Shown here: piece by piece, positions 44,658 to 53,524 of the stretch
How the letters are laid out: every line of letters starts with the position of its first letter
Position numbering within the stretch: position 1 is the stretch's first letter
Origin: Parabacteroides massiliensis
GTDB lineage: Bacteria; Bacteroidota; Bacteroidia; Bacteroidales; Tannerellaceae
Direction: 5' to 3'
Assembly: GCF_900155425.1 (NCBI RefSeq)
Contig: NZ_LT700189.1
Location: 1-64,000, forward strand
Length of the DNA: 64,000 nucleotides
The notes under the pieces: model-generated
What the model saw: only the letters and a program-made list of their open reading frames with translations
The model's database searches: none
Told to the model about the DNA's origin: nothing
Made by a program: the position numbers and the translations under genes

Positions 44658-46226
44658 TCATTCTTCTGTCTCTTCTATTTTTGACGATATTTTTCCGATC
44701 GCTTCGTTGAGTTTTTCTTCCGGTGGAATCACGTTGAAGTTGCCCCAGAACTTTTCATCGTAAGCAAATTGGGTCTCCGCAAAGATTGTCCGTGTCGGTA
44801 GTGCCTCGCTACGGGCAAAGCGGCTCACCTGGTTCGTGTCTATTTTGCAGGTAACCATCTCGAACCAGGTATGCAGCGGAAAAGTCCCGAACAGTTGTTT
44901 CCTTTTCTTTATCTTGAAAAAGAGGTCGCCCCGGACATGGTTGATGTAATACTGGCCGTTGTAGGGTTTGTACGTTACGGTATAGGTCACTTTCTGGGGA
45001 GTGATCTTCAGGTTACGGCTTTTTTTCTCTACCAGCATTCCGGTAGCCTGTTTGATATGTTTCGGGTTGATTTCGAAGTGGGCGCGGAGCAACGCGTTGT
45101 TTTCCGTGTCGATATACAGTTCTCCCCGGTAAAGAGCGGAATTGATATTCTCTTTTTGATCGAAATAGACCACGTGGGCCAACCGGTCGTCGATCACGGC
45201 GATGTCGGTAGAGGCATACATATAAGGTTCAGCTTTTTCATCCGTCAGAAGAAAGTCGGGCAATTCCTTTATCAGGTCCAGGTTAAGGCTGGCGTTGATT
45301 CCCGATTTCATCCGGGCGATGAGCGTGTCTTTTTCCTGTTGGCTGATGATCCGGCGCATTTTGAGCAGCTTGACCTGATCCGGTGCCGGATTGTGTTTGT
45401 AGGCGGATTTGTATACTTTGAACACTGCCTCCGTCAACCCGACGAATTTGTTTTTCCGTTCGATCCCTTCCCGGTAGAAAGTTGTCAGGTAAGCAGGCGA
45501 TTGCGGATAGTTCTTCCTGATGCTCTCTTTCATGTCGTGAAGCAGGCGGAGCGGGTTGACGATACGTACGACGACTTCCTGGATCGGGATCATTTTGGCA
45601 TCGAGCGCGATTACCGTGTGTTGCCCGGCGAGGAGGGAGGTCTCAATCTTGTGTGGCTCGTAGCCCAGGTGGGAGAAGTAGAGTGTGGACTGGCGGAGCG
45701 AATCGGGCAGTGTGAGCCGAAACTCCCCGTTTGCATTGGTGATGCTGCCGATCGAAGTATTGAGGACTCCTATGGTGCCCGCCTCGATCGGTTCATTCGT
45801 CTGTTTATCTTGCAGGATTCCTTTGACAATAAAATGGCTGTCAGTCTCTTTCGGAGGAATGGTGTCGGGGGTGGCTGTTTGGCTGACAGGTTGCGGTCCG
45901 GAGATCAGGATGTGATCGCCTATGACACGCAAGTTCAACTTTTTGTTTCCCACGATCAGATAGATTGCCTGCCGGATGGTGTAGTCGCCTTTCGGGACGT
46001 GTACCGTTTTTTCATTATCGATCAGTTTGCTGTCATAGATAAAGAGAAAGCCGGTTTGTTCCGATACTTTGTCAAGCAAGCGGTAGACGGTGTTTTTTTC
46101 TTTGGGAAAATGAATCATGCGAGCCAGAACATCATCGCCTTCCTCTGCGCGTAACAGGCCTGCCGGAAACAAAAGCATCCAAAGGCACAGAAAAAGAAAG
46201 CGAAAAATCCGAACCATTATCTTCAT
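44658..46226 (-). CDS. STN and carboxypeptidase-regulatory-like protein, sensor partner of the FecR/sigma pair
   Basis: A 522-residue exported protein with signal peptide (about 1-27). An STN domain (about 42-108, VYRLLDKVSEQTGFLFIYDS and DHILISG) is followed by a carboxypeptidase-D regulatory-like domain (about 130-215, IGSITNANGEFRLTLPD). A C-terminal domain of about 300 residues begins TTFYREGIERKNKFVGLTEA. There is no plug or beta-barrel, so it is not a TonB-dependent receptor. Its C-terminal domain is paralogous to that of the gene at 47755. STN domains normally contact FecR anti-sigma factors, and a FecR/ECF pair lies directly upstream in the same operon, 24 bases away. It may signal without transport. 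Its ligand is unknown. Confidence 0.85.
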   Translation of the reverse strand: MKIMVRIFRFLFLCLWMLLFPAGLLRAEEGDDVLARMIHFPKEKNTVYRLLDKVSEQTGFLFIYDSKLIDNEKTVHVPKGDYTIRQAIYLIVGNKKLNLRVIGDHILISGPQPVSQTATPDTIPPKETDSHFIVKGILQDKQTNEPIEAGTIGVLNTSIGSITNANGEFRLTLPDSLRQSTLYFSHLGYEPHKIETSLLAGQHTVIALDAKMIPIQEVVVRIVNPLRLLHDMKESIRKNYPQSPAYLTTFYREGIERKNKFVGLTEAVFKVYKSAYKHNPAPDQVKLLKMRRIISQQEKDTLIARMKSGINASLNLDLIKELPDFLLTDEKAEPYMYASTDIAVIDDRLAHVVYFDQKENINSALYRGELYIDTENNALLRAHFEINPKHIKQATGMLVEKKSRNLKITPQKVTYTVTYKPYNGQYYINHVRGDLFFKIKKRKQLFGTFPLHTWFEMVTCKIDTNQVSRFARSEALPTRTIFAETQFAYDEKFWGNFNVIPPEEKLNEAIGKISSKIEETEE

Positions 46227-46250
46227 CCTGTTACAAATAATATTTAATTG

Positions 46251-47099
46251 TCAATTGAATAAAAGGATCGTGTTGTCCTGCCGTGTTGTCTTCAAGCCGA
46301 GGGCGAGGCAGATCAGTTCGGCCATTGCTTCGGGCGTATCGTTGGAGAAGGTGACGGTGAGCGTCCGGTTCCATAGTTCCGGTGTCGTTTCCAACCGGAG
46401 TTCCGGATTTTGCAGATTGATCACCCGCAGGATATCGCCTAACTTTTCATCCTTGAATCTGATTCGTTCGGTATAGCGGTCGAACAGCGCCGGATCGGGC
46501 GTCGTGCTCAATTGCAGTCTCCGGGAGAGGAGGGTAACGGTTTCCCCGGCTTTGACGTGTATGTCTTGGCCGCTCTTTTTCAATGTCACTTTCACTTTCC
46601 CCCGTTGTACGGACAGTTCGAAAGGGGAGCTACCGTTGCTTTTCACGTTGAAAGCAGTTCCTAACACTTCGATACGCGTATCTTCGGTTTCGATCACAAA
46701 CGGCCGTTTGCGGTTGCCGGTTACGTCGAACAAGGCATTTCCCTGCAGGCTTACTTCCCGCCGGTCGGAAGAGAAATGTTCGGGAAACTTCAATGACGTG
46801 TTTCCTGCCAGATAGACCACAGAACCATCCTCGAGAGTGGTTACCAATGTCGTTGCCGTCTCGCTGTTCTGACGGGTGAGCAGATTCGGGTCCGTATCCC
46901 GCCCGGTGTTGTTCAGATAGGCCACAGACACAAGCAGGCAGAGAAGGGCGACGGCAGCAGCGGCCACACCCCCTTTCCATGCAAGGTTTCTGAACGGCGA
47001 AACAGGTTTGCCCGGAAGCAGGCCTTCTTTATCCAGACGTTGATACAGCGTGTTCCACGCCCGGTCGGTTTTTCTTTTATTTCTTTCTGTTTCAATCAT
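46251..47099 (-). CDS. FecR-family anti-sigma factor
   Basis: A 282-residue protein with a short cytoplasmic region (about 1-40), one membrane segment (about 45-64), a periplasmic FecR domain (about 80-190, with LEDGSVVYLAGNTSLKFPEHF and VSLQGNALFDVTG) and a C-terminal DUF4974-like region. It starts four bases inside the end of the ECF sigma gene (ATGA overlap), the usual co-translated sigma/anti-sigma pair. Unlike the usual arrangement, the next gene is a receptor-less STN protein rather than SusC. Confidence 0.94.
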   Translation of the reverse strand: MIETERNKRKTDRAWNTLYQRLDKEGLLPGKPVSPFRNLAWKGGVAAAAVALLCLLVSVAYLNNTGRDTDPNLLTRQNSETATTLVTTLEDGSVVYLAGNTSLKFPEHFSSDRREVSLQGNALFDVTGNRKRPFVIETEDTRIEVLGTAFNVKSNGSSPFELSVQRGKVKVTLKKSGQDIHVKAGETVTLLSRRLQLSTTPDPALFDRYTERIRFKDEKLGDILRVINLQNPELRLETTPELWNRTLTVTFSNDTPEAMAELICLALGLKTTRQDNTILLFN

Positions 47100-47644
47100 G
47101 ATTTCATATATTTTTCTAATTCGTCTCGTAATGTCCGGAGTGCTTTTGTCATTTCAGCTTCGACGGTCTTGACCGACAGGGAAAGGCAGGAAGCGATCTC
47201 CGCATATTTTTTCCCTTCGAAGCGATGCATCCGGAATATGCGGAGGCGGCGTTCGGGGAGCTTATCGAGTGTCCGGTTAATCAGGGCTTCCAATTCTTTG
47301 TATTCGATCAGCTCTTGCGGGTCGTCTCGTGTGCCGTCTTTGTCCGGACGGGAGAGGACGGCTTCCTTGTAGCGGTTTCGTACATCCTGATGTTCCCAAT
47401 ACTGGAGTGATTGGTTGCGCACGGCTCCATACAAATAGCTTTTTATCGTGTGGAACATTTGTAACCGTTCCCTTTCTTTCCAAAACACATAGAATAATTC
47501 CTGTACGATCTCTTCCGCGATATCCATTCTCCCGGTTATACCGGCTGCATACATACAAAGAGGCATATAGTACAGACGGAAAACTTCTTCAAAAGCCTTG
47601 ACGTCTCCATTTTTGATCTTTGTAAGTGTAAGCAGGTCTTTCAT
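47096..47644 (-). CDS. ECF sigma factor of the FecR/STN module
   Basis: A 182-residue RNA polymerase sigma-70 family factor of the Bacteroidetes FecI-like type. Region 2 covers about 15-85 (FRLYYMPLCMYAAGITG, AEEIVQELFYVFWKERERL). Region 4 covers about 120-175 (LDKLPERRLRIFRMHRFEGK, YAEIASCLSLSVKTVEAEMT). It lies just upstream of its FecR anti-sigma with a four-base overlap. It should direct RNA polymerase to this operon when released. Promoter sequences that it uses were not identified. The 110 bases before the start contain a pair of AATGTGCCAATT-type inverted repeats. Confidence 0.95.
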   Translation of the reverse strand: MKDLLTLTKIKNGDVKAFEEVFRLYYMPLCMYAAGITGRMDIAEEIVQELFYVFWKERERLQMFHTIKSYLYGAVRNQSLQYWEHQDVRNRYKEAVLSRPDKDGTRDDPQELIEYKELEALINRTLDKLPERRLRIFRMHRFEGKKYAEIASCLSLSVKTVEAEMTKALRTLRDELEKYMKS

Positions 47645-47754
47645 GTTTAATAATTATTCAATGAGATAATGAGCCAATGTGCCAATTAGGAAATGTCGCT
47701 AATTTATACATTAATATCTTTATTGGCAAATTGGCACATTATTCAATTGGCATA

Positions 47755-49023
47755 TTATCTACGTTGCTTCTTTAGTTTGTTGACAGCGTGCTCCAGTGAT
47801 TCCGTTGGTTCGATGATGTTGTAGGAACCCCAGAAATCTTCGTCGGCAAAGTTGGAAACCTTGTCCGATAAGGACTGGTTCTGCTTGAATGCCATCTTGT
47901 AGGGGATGGAGTTGGCGTTGCTATCCTTGCCGTCCGTTACGACCATTTCCGAAAGGATGGTATAGTTGGTCGAGAACAACTTGCGTTTCCAGTCGCACTT
48001 GAAACGGACGCCGTTGCGTATGTAGCTCAGATAAGTCAGTCCGTCACGCTCCTTGTAGTTGACCAGGAAAGAGACTTCGACCGGTTTGAACCGCAGTCCG
48101 AACGGCTTTTTCCGGAGGATCGCCTGTGTGGCCTTGTTGCTGTCGTTCATGTCGAGGAAGAACTCGGCCCGTGTGAAAGAGAGCCGTTCCTTGTCGATAT
48201 ATAGTTTTCCGTAATAAAGGGCATACGGCAATATGGCTTGCGGTTCGAAATTGATGACATATTGTGGCCTGTCGTTGATCGTTGTCGCTTCTTCCATCCG
48301 GAATTTGTAGTAAGGAAGGCTTTCGAGGTCGAGCAAGACATCCGGATTCTTCACCACGTCCACATAGACGGACATGTTAGGACCTCCCAATAGCTTGACA
48401 GCCAATGTATCGCTCGCTTTCTGGCTGAGCAGCTTGCGGCCTTTGAATATCTGTACGCGATCGCGGTCTACTCCCTCGTCGTAAGGAGTCTTGTAGATAT
48501 CGATCACCGCTTCCGAAATGTTGATGTACCGGCGTCCTTTCTGAGCCGTCTCGCGGTAGAACCCGGTCAGGAGGCTATGCTTCGAATTGTAGTTGGCCGG
48601 AATCTTTTTGATTGCTTCTTCCACCAAGTAACGCGGGTCGCGGGCATGGATAACGACTTCGTCGAGCATATTCGTGTAAGGGGTCAGCCATACGATCTGT
48701 TCTTTCACGTCTTTGCCGTTGAGTTCTATTTTGCTGTTGAAATATCCGAGGTGCGAAATCTCCACTTCTTTGGCCTGGATGGAATCCTTCACCTTGAAAG
48801 AAAATTCGCCGTCGGCGTTCGTGACCGTGCCGGTCGTACTGCCCGGAATGGAAATATTGACATATTCCAGGCTCTTTTTGCTCTTTTTGTCTTTAACGAT
48901 ACCACTGACCGTGATATAGTCCTTTTCGTCAGCCGGATCCGTTTGAGCTTGCAGAGGAGCGAGTCCTGCCAGCAACAATGTGATGAGCAAGCAGCCCCAT
49001 AGTTGTTTATGCATCGTTTTCAT
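47755..49023 (-). CDS. carboxypeptidase-regulatory-like exported protein, paralog of the STN protein
   Basis: A 422-residue exported protein with signal peptide (about 1-26, APLQA before QTDP). A carboxypeptidase-D regulatory-like domain (about 36-115, GTVTNADGEFSFKVKD and ISHLGYFN) precedes a C-terminal domain that starts LLTGFYRETAQKGRRYINIS. The end DEDFWGSYNIIEPTESLEHA matches the end of the protein at 44658 (DEKFWGNFNVIPPEEKLNEA), so the two are paralogs. It lacks the STN domain. It lies upstream of the sigma gene on the same strand, 110 bases away, and may be a target or companion of that module. In many Bacteroidetes such proteins are annotated only as having a carboxypeptidase-like regulatory domain. 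Confidence 0.85.
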   Translation of the reverse strand: MKTMHKQLWGCLLITLLLAGLAPLQAQTDPADEKDYITVSGIVKDKKSKKSLEYVNISIPGSTTGTVTNADGEFSFKVKDSIQAKEVEISHLGYFNSKIELNGKDVKEQIVWLTPYTNMLDEVVIHARDPRYLVEEAIKKIPANYNSKHSLLTGFYRETAQKGRRYINISEAVIDIYKTPYDEGVDRDRVQIFKGRKLLSQKASDTLAVKLLGGPNMSVYVDVVKNPDVLLDLESLPYYKFRMEEATTINDRPQYVINFEPQAILPYALYYGKLYIDKERLSFTRAEFFLDMNDSNKATQAILRKKPFGLRFKPVEVSFLVNYKERDGLTYLSYIRNGVRFKCDWKRKLFSTNYTILSEMVVTDGKDSNANSIPYKMAFKQNQSLSDKVSNFADEDFWGSYNIIEPTESLEHAVNKLKKQRR

Positions 49024-49143
49024 ATCTCATATAGTTTAATAAGTTAATACTCTTGTTCGTATTACTAAGATGGTTCAGCCGGCGAATACCCTATGCTTCG
49101 TCCTGATTTTTTTATTAAGATGAACATAGTTTGAAAATTTGAC

Positions 49144-49151
49144 TATTTTTG
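49144..49151 (+). promoter_or_regulatory. -7 promoter element of the second ECF sigma gene
   Basis: TATTTTTG matches TAnnTTTG and lies 26 bases before the chosen ATG at 49178. This excludes an alternative TTG start at 49139, which lies upstream of the element. Confidence 0.55.
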
Positions 49152-49177
49152 TGCAGGTTATAGAAGATGATGAGACA

Positions 49178-49741
49178 ATGACTGAGCAGGAGATAAGAAA
49201 ATATTTGAGACAGATCGAAGAGGAAAATTCCCAGACTGCTTTGCGTAGCTTTTATAATCTGTGCTTCGACCGTTTTTTCCGTATTGCCTACTACTACCTG
49301 CATACGGAAGAATGGGCGCAGGAGGTTGTCCTCGATGTGTTTCTGAAAATGTGGGAACGCCGCGAGTCCTTGCATCATATCGCCAACCTGGAAGATTATT
49401 TCTTTATCACGATAAAAAATGCTTCCCTGAACTATCTCGAAAAAGAGCAACGCCGGAAAGACGTGGCGGCGGATGCTTTTGACGGTACGACCATATCCGG
49501 CGAATCGCCAGAAGACATCCTGGTCAGCGAGGAGCTTTTCGCCCACTATGTCAAAGCCCTCGACCGCCTGCCGGAGCGATGCCGTGAAGTCTTCATCCGT
49601 GTACGTGAAGAAAAGCAGTCCTATGCCGAGGTCGCCAAAGAGTTGGGCATAAGCGTCAATACGGTCGATGTGCAATTGCAGAAAGCAACCGGTCGGATGC
49701 GGGATATGCTGGCGCGTTATATAAACGGAACCGAAAGTTGA
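49178..49741 (+). CDS. ECF sigma factor without adjacent anti-sigma
   Basis: A 187-residue sigma-70 family factor. Region 2 (about 20-85) has FYNLCFDRFFRIAYYYLHTE and VVLDVFLKMWERRESL. Region 4 (about 120-175) has LDRLPERCREVFIRVREEKQ and AEVAKELGISVNTVDVQLQK. The start at 49178 follows from the promoter element. It is divergent from the paralog gene at 47755. No FecR or other anti-sigma gene follows. The next gene, 290 bases on, is a low-complexity exported protein. Its regulator and targets are unknown. Confidence 0.93.
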   Translation: MTEQEIRKYLRQIEEENSQTALRSFYNLCFDRFFRIAYYYLHTEEWAQEVVLDVFLKMWERRESLHHIANLEDYFFITIKNASLNYLEKEQRRKDVAADAFDGTTISGESPEDILVSEELFAHYVKALDRLPERCREVFIRVREEKQSYAEVAKELGISVNTVDVQLQKATGRMRDMLARYINGTES

Positions 49742-49915
49742 ATATATCCGGCCGTAATGATGCGTCTCCGGCATTTTGATACACGGTCTTTTAGCGATGC
49801 AGTGCAGCGTTTCTTTTTTTTGAAGCATCTTATCTGTAAATAGAGATTATCGGACAATGATGCTGCCCGGATGGTTAAAGTATATATAAATGCTTGGAAG
49901 CTATTTGGAAACAGC

Positions 49916-49923
49916 TATATTTG
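49916..49923 (+). promoter_or_regulatory. -7 promoter element before the Gly/Trp-rich protein gene
   Basis: TATATTTG matches TAnnTTTG. With the start codon at 50031 the leader would be about 100 bases, long for this genome segment. Confidence 0.5.
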
Positions 49924-50030
49924 TGAATAAAATGGATAGTTTATATTAATGAGGCTGAAAAGGTATTAAACCTGCCCCTTGGTATTTAGTCTAAAGAGTA
50001 GAAATATTATAAAGTAGAGGAGAAACGAAT

Positions 50031-51407
50031 ATGAAACCCATGAAATTAACATCTTTGATGGTTATGCTTCTGGTAGGCTTCAGTGCCGCGGCCCAGGAGG
50101 AGTTCTTTGATGATGTGTATTTCTCTTCCAGCAAAAAAGATAAAAAGGAAAAAACAGAAGAGAAGGTTATACAGCCTAAAGAGAATGCCGCGCGTACGAC
50201 AATGGCGTCTACATACAGCACGGATAAAAGAAAAAGCACCGTGTCTGCTGAAGAACGCGATGTAGACGAATATAACCGCCGCTATGCTTCGGTCGATGTG
50301 GAAGAACCGTATGATGAAGATTCGGACGGTGAAGTCCTGGCTGAATACAACGACGATATGGATAATGATAAAACGGCTGCTTCCGTTTCTAAAAAGGAAC
50401 GCCGTTCGGATACGGAATATACCGAACGTATCATCCGTTACCATTCACCGAGCAAGATAACGATTGCCGGAGCAGACCAGGTCGATCTGTATCTGAGTGA
50501 CGGGTATTACGGTTATGGCTACGATACGGATTATTCCGATGGCCTGACCAACGTAAGTGTCAATGTGAACATCGGCAACGGCTGGGGTGGTTACTATGAC
50601 CCGTGGTACAACGGCTGGTATGGCGGCTGGTACGGCGGTTGGTATGATCCTTGGATCTACAGTCCGGCCCGTTATTGGGGCTACGGTCCGTCCTTCGGCT
50701 TCGGCTGGGGTTGGGGCGGCTTCTATGCCGGCTACTGGGGCCCGTCTTGGGGTTGGGGACCCGGCTATTGGGGCGGCGGTTACTGGGGCGGTGGCTACTG
50801 GGGGCATCATCACCATTATGCTTCGCCGTATAGACACAATTATGTAGGTTCGAGAACTTCCGTAGGGCGTCGTTCGTATGCAAGCACAAGCGGAAACAGA
50901 GTTTCCCGCGCATCATCGGTTGGAAGCCGAACTTCTGCCGGCAGCAGAAACGCAACATCTTTGCGAGGCAGTAGCAGTACGGGACGTGTACGTTCGGCAG
51001 AAGGAGTTCGGGGGCGTACAAGTTCGGAGATAAATGGTCGTACAAGTACGGGAACAAGAAGTCGTACAAGCGTAGGTACTTCTGCACGTACATCTTCTTC
51101 AACGCGTTCATCTGCTGTAACAGAAGGACGTACACGGATTTCTCGTGAGAGTGCAGTCGGTTCCGGTTCTACCCGTTCTTCGAATCGCCAATACACGGCT
51201 CCGGCAAGAAGTAGCAACTCTACCACCCGTTCTTCAGGCACTTATGAAAGAAGTACCCAGCGTAGCAACAGCACTTTTTCTCCTTCGAGAAGTAGTAGCG
51301 GTAGCCGGAGTTCAATCGGAACATCTTCATCCGGAGGTTCCCGTTCATCCGGAGGCAGTTATGGTGGCGGCGGCGGACGTTCCAGTGGTGGCGGACGTAG
51401 CAGATAG
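50031..51407 (+). CDS. exported low-complexity Gly/Trp/Tyr- and Arg/Ser-rich protein
   Basis: A 458-residue exported protein with signal peptide (about 1-21, GFSAAA before QEEFF). Three composition blocks follow. Residues about 25-150 are charged and acidic/basic mixed. Residues about 165-270 are a Gly/Trp/Tyr-rich block with YGGWYGGWYDPW, WGWGGFYAGYWGPSWGW and a HHHH stretch. Residues about 275-458 are rich in Ser, Arg, Thr and Gly (RTSVGTSARTSSSTRSS), ending in GGGGGRSSGGGRSR. No enzyme domain is visible. The composition suggests a self-associating or matrix-type envelope protein; this is inference. It lies between an orphan ECF sigma gene and a FadL-like porin gene. Confidence 0.85.
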   Translation: MKPMKLTSLMVMLLVGFSAAAQEEFFDDVYFSSSKKDKKEKTEEKVIQPKENAARTTMASTYSTDKRKSTVSAEERDVDEYNRRYASVDVEEPYDEDSDGEVLAEYNDDMDNDKTAASVSKKERRSDTEYTERIIRYHSPSKITIAGADQVDLYLSDGYYGYGYDTDYSDGLTNVSVNVNIGNGWGGYYDPWYNGWYGGWYGGWYDPWIYSPARYWGYGPSFGFGWGWGGFYAGYWGPSWGWGPGYWGGGYWGGGYWGHHHHYASPYRHNYVGSRTSVGRRSYASTSGNRVSRASSVGSRTSAGSRNATSLRGSSSTGRVRSAEGVRGRTSSEINGRTSTGTRSRTSVGTSARTSSSTRSSAVTEGRTRISRESAVGSGSTRSSNRQYTAPARSSNSTTRSSGTYERSTQRSNSTFSPSRSSSGSRSSIGTSSSGGSRSSGGSYGGGGGRSSGGGRSR

Positions 51408-51484
51408 GATAAGAGAGTCATATAATTAAAGGACACGCGAGTCGTGTCCTTGCTTTATTAAGATATTTAGAAATAAGAGAGACA

Positions 51485-53179
51485 ATGAAGAAGGTGATTT
51501 GTTTATGTGCATCAGCATTACTTTTAGGTAGTGGTTCTATGTTCGCACAAGGAGAAATGGATGCTTATAAGTTCTCACAATATGATTTGAACGGGACAGC
51601 CCGTTATTTGTCTATGGGAGGTGCTTTCGGAGCATTGGGCGGTGATATCTCGGCAATGAGAACCAATCCTGCAGGTTTGGCTATCTATAGAAGTTCCGAG
51701 ATCGTGACGACAGTAAGTCTGTCTTCTATTCAGACAAAAACGGATTGGTTAGGAATCGGGATGGATGATAAGAAGACCCGGTTTAATTTTGACAATATAG
51801 CTTATGTCGGTTATTTCCCTACAGGAAATGACGAAGGCCTGGTCGGATGGAATGTCGGTTTCGCCTATAACCGGGTGAAAAATTTTAACCGTCAGTATCG
51901 GATGGGGCGGGGAGCCGGAGGTTTTTCCATCTCTGATTATATGGCCGGTTATGCAAATTTGTGGAAAGACCCTGTAACTGATAAAGGGTTGACCGGTAAT
52001 GATCTTTGGTCGACAGATTCATATAATCCATACTTATATCAAGATTGGCTGCCGACGTTGGCTTATAACGGAGGTCTGATTGATACAGACAATAAGAATC
52101 AAGCGGGAAGTTTCTATTCTCCCTTTGGATATAAGGACGAAAACAATAAATGGCAATCTTTAGAGGTGCAATCTGCTGATATGTTTGTCTCCGAAAAGGG
52201 GGCTATAGATAAATATGACTTTTCGTTTGCCACGAATATATCAAACCGTTTTTTTATCGGTGCAACTGTATCTGTAACAGATATCGATTATAATGCAACG
52301 ACTCTTTATGATGAGGATTTTGGATATTTCAATGCGGAAGCTGAAAAAAATAATTTCAGGGATCAGCTTTATTGGGATAATTATTCATCGTTAAATGGAA
52401 CGGGCTATTCTTTTAATTTAGGAGTGATTGCTCGTCCGACCGACTTTTTACGTTTGGGAGTAGCTTATAATTCGCCTACCTGGTATAAGATGACCAATTA
52501 TTATAGTGCGGAGAGCCAGGCTTATATCTTTGATTATTATGCAGGAGACAAACAGAATCCGATAGATCCGAATAATCCGGATATGTCTCGGAAGGCTGAA
52601 ACACCAACGGACTTCTATACCGAGTATCGTCTTCGTACATCTGATAAGTGGATATTCAGTGCAGCAGCCATTTTAGGGCAGGATGCTCTTATCAGTGTTG
52701 ATTATGAATTGACAAACAATAAATCGATGCGTTTGCAGGACCGGGACGGATATGATCAGGAAGGAGATAATGGTGATATAAAGGATGATTTTCGTGTCAG
52801 CGGTATGCTGAAAGTCGGAGCAGAATATAAGGTCACCCCTCAATTTGCAATTCGTTTGGGAGGCGCTTGGCAAAATAGTCCGGTTCAGGAGCACATGAAA
52901 TATAGTGAAACAGGAAGCATAGTGGAAGTTCTTCCTACCGGAACGCGTACAGCTTATACGGTAGATCATCATGTGAATTATTATACGGTGGGTTTAGGCT
53001 ATCGTTTCACTCCTAATTTCTATATGGATTTGGCTTGCGTGTATCGCATGCAGAAAGAGGAGGTTTATCCATTCCCGCATCTGATTGACAGCGATAAGAA
53101 TGTTCTGGTGGAATCTGTTCCCGCCACACTGAAAACAAACACGACAAAGGTTGCATTGACTTTAGGCTACAAGTTCTAA
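51485..53179 (+). CDS. FadL/OmpP1-like outer-membrane protein
   Basis: A 564-residue outer-membrane beta-barrel protein with signal peptide (about 1-22, SMFA before QGEM). The N-terminus has the family block YLSMGGAFGALGGDISAMRTNPAGLAIYRSSE, seen in pieces, which is the OmpP1/FadL/TodX signature for hydrophobic-compound transporters. The C-terminus ends KVALTLGYKF, a typical barrel-closing strand with terminal Phe. The natural ligand is unknown. The last 46 bases of the gene region are repeated exactly at 54328-54373, downstream of a toxin-type gene pair, marking this 3' end as an insertion site. Confidence 0.9.
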   Translation: MKKVICLCASALLLGSGSMFAQGEMDAYKFSQYDLNGTARYLSMGGAFGALGGDISAMRTNPAGLAIYRSSEIVTTVSLSSIQTKTDWLGIGMDDKKTRFNFDNIAYVGYFPTGNDEGLVGWNVGFAYNRVKNFNRQYRMGRGAGGFSISDYMAGYANLWKDPVTDKGLTGNDLWSTDSYNPYLYQDWLPTLAYNGGLIDTDNKNQAGSFYSPFGYKDENNKWQSLEVQSADMFVSEKGAIDKYDFSFATNISNRFFIGATVSVTDIDYNATTLYDEDFGYFNAEAEKNNFRDQLYWDNYSSLNGTGYSFNLGVIARPTDFLRLGVAYNSPTWYKMTNYYSAESQAYIFDYYAGDKQNPIDPNNPDMSRKAETPTDFYTEYRLRTSDKWIFSAAAILGQDALISVDYELTNNKSMRLQDRDGYDQEGDNGDIKDDFRVSGMLKVGAEYKVTPQFAIRLGGAWQNSPVQEHMKYSETGSIVEVLPTGTRTAYTVDHHVNYYTVGLGYRFTPNFYMDLACVYRMQKEEVYPFPHLIDSDKNVLVESVPATLKTNTTKVALTLGYKF

Positions 53180-53182
53180 AAA
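53137..53182 (+). repeat. repeat A, copy 1: 3' end of the FadL-like gene
   Basis: These 46 bases (last 14 codons, stop and three further A) are identical to 54328-54373. Copy 1 is part of the functional gene; copy 2 has no gene before it. The pair brackets the AbiEii-like cassette together with its terminator repeat. Confidence 0.93.
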
Positions 53183-53191
53183 CTGAAGGTA

Positions 53192-53524
53192 ATGTTTGTA
53201 GATGCGGTAAAACAAGAATTGTTGGGGAAGTTGAAACAAGAGCATTGTTTCTGGTCGTACAATGAAAGTTCTGTCAATGAGGTTTCGGATGAAATATTGA
53301 TAGAGAAAACTTTGTTGCATTTGGATTTGGAAGAAATCAACCAATTGTTTCAGATATTTTCATTCAAGAAAATAAAACAAGTGTGGCTGAACTATCTTAT
53401 TCCCCAAGAGGAATATCTTTATACGTTGAACCGCTTTTTAGCCTGGTATTACTTTAAAGTAAAGAAACCGGATGCCTATATCAAATCTATGGCTACTCGC
53501 CATCTTAATAAAATGTTAGTATGA
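53192..53524 (+). CDS. small protein paired with an AbiEii-like nucleotidyltransferase (putative antitoxin)
   Basis: A 110-residue protein starting 12 bases after the FadL-like stop. It has no signal peptide. HCFWSYNESS and VSDEILIEKTLLHLDLEEIN precede a helical C-terminus (FSFKKIKQVWLNYLIPQEEY, RFLAWYYF). It belongs, from memory, to the small proteins (DUF6922-like) that precede AbiEii-type nucleotidyltransferases in Bacteroidetes. It overlaps that partner gene by four bases (ATGA), so they are co-translated. A role as antitoxin is inferred from the pairing. A degraded second copy of its N-terminal coding segment lies at 54492-54518. Confidence 0.75.
   Translation: MFVDAVKQELLGKLKQEHCFWSYNESSVNEVSDEILIEKTLLHLDLEEINQLFQIFSFKKIKQVWLNYLIPQEEYLYTLNRFLAWYYFKVKKPDAYIKSMATRHLNKMLV

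Noticed and set aside
44871-46154. 427-codon frame opposite the STN protein gene
   Set aside because: Antisense shadow; the minus-strand gene has signal peptide, STN and regulatory-like domains.
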